Assembly (NCBI GenBank): GCA_016293915.1
Contig: JAEDCY010000025.1
Location: 1 to 35,123 of the forward strand
DNA: 35,123 nucleotides
Source of the DNA: Treponema sp.
Lineage (GTDB): Bacteria; Spirochaetota; Spirochaetia; Treponematales; Treponemataceae
Reading direction: 5' to 3'
Shown: piece after piece, positions 33,396 to 35,123 of the stretch
Layout: the number at the start of each line of letters is the position of its first letter
How positions within the stretch are numbered: position 1 is the first letter of the stretch
Made by a program: the position numbers and the translations under genes
Notes under the pieces: generated by a model
Told to the model about the DNA's origin: nothing
The model's input: only the letters and a program-made list of their open reading frames with translations
Database searches by the model: none

Positions 33396-33563
33396 ATGCA
33401 AACACTATCTGAAAAGAAAGAAGCTTATTATCTGGCTGTAGACAACACAAACTATCCACAGAACATGAAAAAGTACATCAAAAAACTTATTTCAAACTGC
33501 GGTTCACCTGAAGAGATTTTCCAGCTCACACTGTTCTATCTCTACAATTGTCAGACTGCCTAG
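33396..33563 (+). CDS. Small hypothetical protein (55 aa)
   Basis: Begins MQTLSEKKEAYYLAVDN and ends FYLYNCQTA. It is soluble and helical, with a basic centre (NMKKYIKKLI) and two cysteines. No family recognised. Support comes from context: a well-spaced sigma70 promoter just upstream, an AGGAG ribosome site 6-7 nt before the ATG, and a strong terminator 38 bp after the stop. These together make a complete monocistronic unit, so I consider it a real small gene rather than noise. Confidence 0.65.
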   Translation: MQTLSEKKEAYYLAVDNTNYPQNMKKYIKKLISNCGSPEEIFQLTLFYLYNCQTA

Positions 33564-33600
33564 CTTCAAACCTCAGTTAAAAATGTACATTTATTGTAAC

Positions 33601-33632
33601 GCCCGGTAATTAAAAGCCGGGCAATTTTATTT
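33601..33632. terminator. Terminator between the small gene and the lipoprotein gene
   Basis: GCCCGG (33601-33606) pairs with CCGGGC (33617-33622) around a 10-nt A-rich loop and is followed by AATTTTATTT. It serves the plus-strand small gene. It also lies just past the stop of the minus-strand lipoprotein gene, although its T-run on that strand is poor. Confidence 0.7.
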
Positions 33633-34547
33633 AACTCTGAATCCAAAAGAATTTGACTGACGGGTATGCACTTTATAAGACAAAACTGATTTTCCATTAA
33701 TGCAAAGCTCAGATGAACTGCCACCATCCAATTCAAGAGCATCACTGCATCCCATTGCACGGAAAACCTCTCCACACTGGGGATAAGACAAGCCTCTGCT
33801 TTGGTCTGGCCGCTCTCCTTCAACCACGAGTAAATATAAAGTTCTGCCATCCGCAGAAAGGCCAGCCCCAGTCCGCGAATCGCTGCGGCGGATAAATTCC
33901 GTGCGAACCTGGCCGTCCTTCAGCACCACAAAAAAACCGCCGAAGGCATAGTCGAAGTCTTCTATTTCCCCGTCCGTCTGCGAAGAAAAAATACGGGCAG
34001 TACAGATGCCATCTTCCCTGGCACTAGCTTCACCGAGGTCTCCAGATTCACCGTAACCCGCCCGGCTCACGCCGGCATTCTCTGCCAGCTTAAAAGCAAT
34101 CGCTCCATAACGTGCCACTGGCTGCGACAGCACCTCTCCCGACTCCTTATGAATTCCAGTTAGCTGGCCGCTTCTTGTAAAAGGGGTGGCGTTCACCGCC
34201 ACGGCGCATTGGGTGCGGGCGGCGAATTGGGCGGTAGCTTCCCTTCTGGAGGCAGACTCCCTGCGACAGCAAAGCAATTCAAGGGTAGCGTCCGGCCCGG
34301 CAGCCCCGGTAAGAGTCAGGTCAATTTTTACTGCATGATAAATTAACGGGAACCCGGCATTTTCAAAATCAAAGCGCGAAAGGCCGGGGCAGACCTCTTC
34401 CCACTCAAAAGCCTCCGGCACATAAGAGGCCAGCGGATATAAGACAGCCTCTTGTTCAGCAGAAAGCTCCGGCCGAACCAGACTGACACAACCAGCAAAG
34501 AGGAAGATAAAAAAAAGTAAAAAACAGGCAAAAAATTTTCGCAACAT
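33627..34547 (-). CDS. Lipoprotein of the phosphodiester glycosidase (NAGPA-like) family
   Basis: A 306-residue lipoprotein. From the ATG at 34547 the N-terminus MLRKFFACFLLFFIFLFAGC is a clean lipoprotein signal with C20 as the lipidated residue. The body matches the NAGPA-like / phosphodiester glycosidase domain: AVNATPF, GAGLSADGRTLYLLVVEGERPDQSRGLSYPQCGEVFRAMGCSDALELDGGSSSELC, with the LDGGSS signature near the C-terminus. Relatives uncover sugar-phosphodiesters or act in exopolysaccharide metabolism. ATG at 34565 and GTG at 34571 are alternative in-frame starts with no ribosome site. The gene is clearly more GC-rich than its neighbours (GCC/GCG/CGG-heavy codons). A strong terminator lies immediately upstream on the same strand. 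Confidence 0.83.
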   Translation of the reverse strand: MLRKFFACFLLFFIFLFAGCVSLVRPELSAEQEAVLYPLASYVPEAFEWEEVCPGLSRFDFENAGFPLIYHAVKIDLTLTGAAGPDATLELLCCRRESASRREATAQFAARTQCAVAVNATPFTRSGQLTGIHKESGEVLSQPVARYGAIAFKLAENAGVSRAGYGESGDLGEASAREDGICTARIFSSQTDGEIEDFDYAFGGFFVVLKDGQVRTEFIRRSDSRTGAGLSADGRTLYLLVVEGERPDQSRGLSYPQCGEVFRAMGCSDALELDGGSSSELCINGKSVLSYKVHTRQSNSFGFRVK

Positions 34548-34571
34548 TGCCCTTAATCGTATCATAATCAC

Positions 34572-34603
34572 AAAAAAAAATCCCGCCCAAAACTGAGCGG
34601 GAT
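34572..34603 (-). terminator. Rho-independent terminator downstream of pckG, next to the lipoprotein start
   Basis: On the minus strand ATCCCGC (34603-34597) pairs with GCGGGAT (34586-34580) around a 10-nt loop, followed by nine T. It should end transcripts coming from pckG, about 190 bp upstream. It lies only about 25 bp before the lipoprotein ATG. Confidence 0.75.
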
Positions 34604-34606
34604 TCT

Positions 34607-34704
34607 GTCACCCTGAAACACGTTGTGTCACCATGAAACAGGTTATGTCACCCTGAACTTGTTTCAGGGTCTATGTAGAGATGCCGAAACAAGTCCGGCA
34701 TGAC
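34607..34704. repeat. Palindromic intergenic repeat, family B (copy 5, compound)
   Basis: Two short pieces (GTCACCCTGAAACACG and GTCACCATGAAACAGG) precede a complete element: CCCTGAA-CTTGT-TTCAGGG, linker CTATGTAGAG, GCCGGA-related hairpin (GCCGAAACAAGTCCGGC) and terminal ATGAC. Stacked partial copies suggest repeated insertion or slippage. Confidence 0.75.
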
Positions 34705-34708
34705 ACAT

Positions 34709-34741
34709 TTAGGCTTTGTTCAAGCGAGATTCAAGATCATG
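34709..34741 (-). pseudogene. Duplicated remnant of the pckG 3' end
   Basis: Read on the minus strand this stretch encodes HDLESRLNKA and a stop. The true pckG end encodes DDLEARLNKA and a stop, 56 bp upstream. The two differ at several third codon positions, so the copy diverged under coding constraint or came from a related allele. Confidence 0.55.
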
Positions 34742-34744
34742 TCG

Positions 34745-34791
34745 CAGCCTTGCGGCTGCTTACCAAGTTTGCCTGCCGGCAAACTTGCACA
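34745..34791 (-). repeat. Two hairpins between pckG and its duplicated tail
   Basis: On the minus strand a perfect 9-bp palindrome AAGTTTGCC-GGCA-GGCAAACTT is followed by GCAGCC-GCAA-GGCTGC. Neither has a T-run, so they look like an inserted palindromic element or an mRNA 3'-end stabiliser rather than a terminator. Confidence 0.6.
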
Positions 34792-34794
34792 TAA

Positions 34795-35123
34795 CTAAGC
34801 CTTATTAAGGCGTGCTTCGAGGTCATCCAAAATTGCTGTAAGTTCCTTTGGAAGGTGATTACCGAATTTTGGATAGTGGTTTTCGCGAATATCCTTAACC
34901 TCTTTCTTCCATCCTTCAACATCAACCTTGAGGATTTCTGGGAGAGTCTTCTTGTAGTAGTCAGCAAGACCGTCTGTGTTCAAAGCACCATCTTTTGGCA
35001 TAAGTCCGATTGGTGTTTCAACAGCATTGTCTACGCCGTCGCAGCGGTCGAAAATCCATGCAAGAACGCGTGAGTTATCACCGTATCCTGGCCACATGAA
35101 TCCACCTGGGAGATCCTTGTTGT
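34795..35123 (-). CDS. pckG: Phosphoenolpyruvate carboxykinase (GTP), C-terminal part
   Basis: Only the last ~109 codons are inside the window; the gene continues past the right edge. The enzyme interconverts oxaloacetate and phosphoenolpyruvate with GTP/GDP. The visible part matches the GTP-type family: GGFMWPGYGDNSRVLAWIFDRCDG, then ETPIGLMPKDGALNTDGL, and the usual helical tail. In fermentative anaerobes this enzyme often works toward oxaloacetate, leading to succinate, but direction is not shown by sequence. The 3' side has two hairpins, a duplicated tail, a compound family B repeat and then a strong terminator. Confidence 0.92.
   Translation of the reverse strand, partial: NKDLPGGFMWPGYGDNSRVLAWIFDRCDGVDNAVETPIGLMPKDGALNTDGLADYYKKTLPEILKVDVEGWKKEVKDIRENHYPKFGNHLPKELTAILDDLEARLNKA

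Noticed and set aside
1..35123. CRISPR array, tRNA or rRNA genes, transposase genes
   Set aside because: No regularly spaced direct repeats, no cloverleaf-like sequence, no rRNA-like sequence and no transposase motif were recognised on either strand.

Overview
The window looks like chromosomal DNA of a fibre-degrading, gut- or rumen-type Treponema (spirochaete). The evidence is a FliG-like motor-switch paralogue, a secreted GH5 glucanase, a GH43 xylosidase with an esterase partner, a giant secreted beta-helix-like protein ending in a FlgD-type Ig domain, a PEP carboxykinase of the GTP type, moderately low GC, and many short palindromic intergenic repeats. The assignment is by gene content only.

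Layout: 81-1715 secreted GH5 glucanase (+). 1708-4044 a minus-strand pair, a short FliG-like protein and a PcfJ-like protein. 4297-12282 a tight eight-gene plus-strand operon: Sel1-like repeat protein, MoxR-type AAA+ ATPase, VWA protein with an intact MIDAS, two unrecognised proteins, an ATP-dependent DNA ligase with a full set of nucleotidyltransferase motifs, and two more unrecognised proteins. This is the best candidate for an undescribed system; a MoxR/VWA chaperone pair plus a ligase suggests nucleic-acid repair or conflict response. 12312-13127 an unrecognised accessory gene; 13114-15282 an SF1 helicase (-); 15374-16714 an ion transporter; 16727-17496 repeats, a gene remnant and a small hypothetical; 17590-19005 a PurF homologue without its glutaminase cysteine.

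19071-19406 is a compact candidate type I toxin-antitoxin locus: a 39-residue holin-like membrane peptide, a convergent antisense RNA with near-consensus promoter, a shared bidirectional terminator and a perfect 13-bp inverted repeat. 19414-23244 is a xylan-type utilisation pair (GH43 and SGNH esterase, minus strand). 23440-31782 encodes the 2780-residue surface protein. 31837-33139 is a PilZ protein and an RlmM-like 2'-O-methyltransferase; 33396-33563 a small ORF; 33627-34547 a GC-rich phosphodiester-glycosidase-like lipoprotein (-); and 34795 to the window end the 3' part of pckG (-).

At least three families of palindromic repeats sit between genes, one inside the MoxR operon and one that apparently truncated a small gene. 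Several genes have a sigma70 -10 box only 6-8 nt before the start codon and no Shine-Dalgarno sequence, suggesting leaderless mRNAs. No tRNA, rRNA, CRISPR array or transposase was seen.
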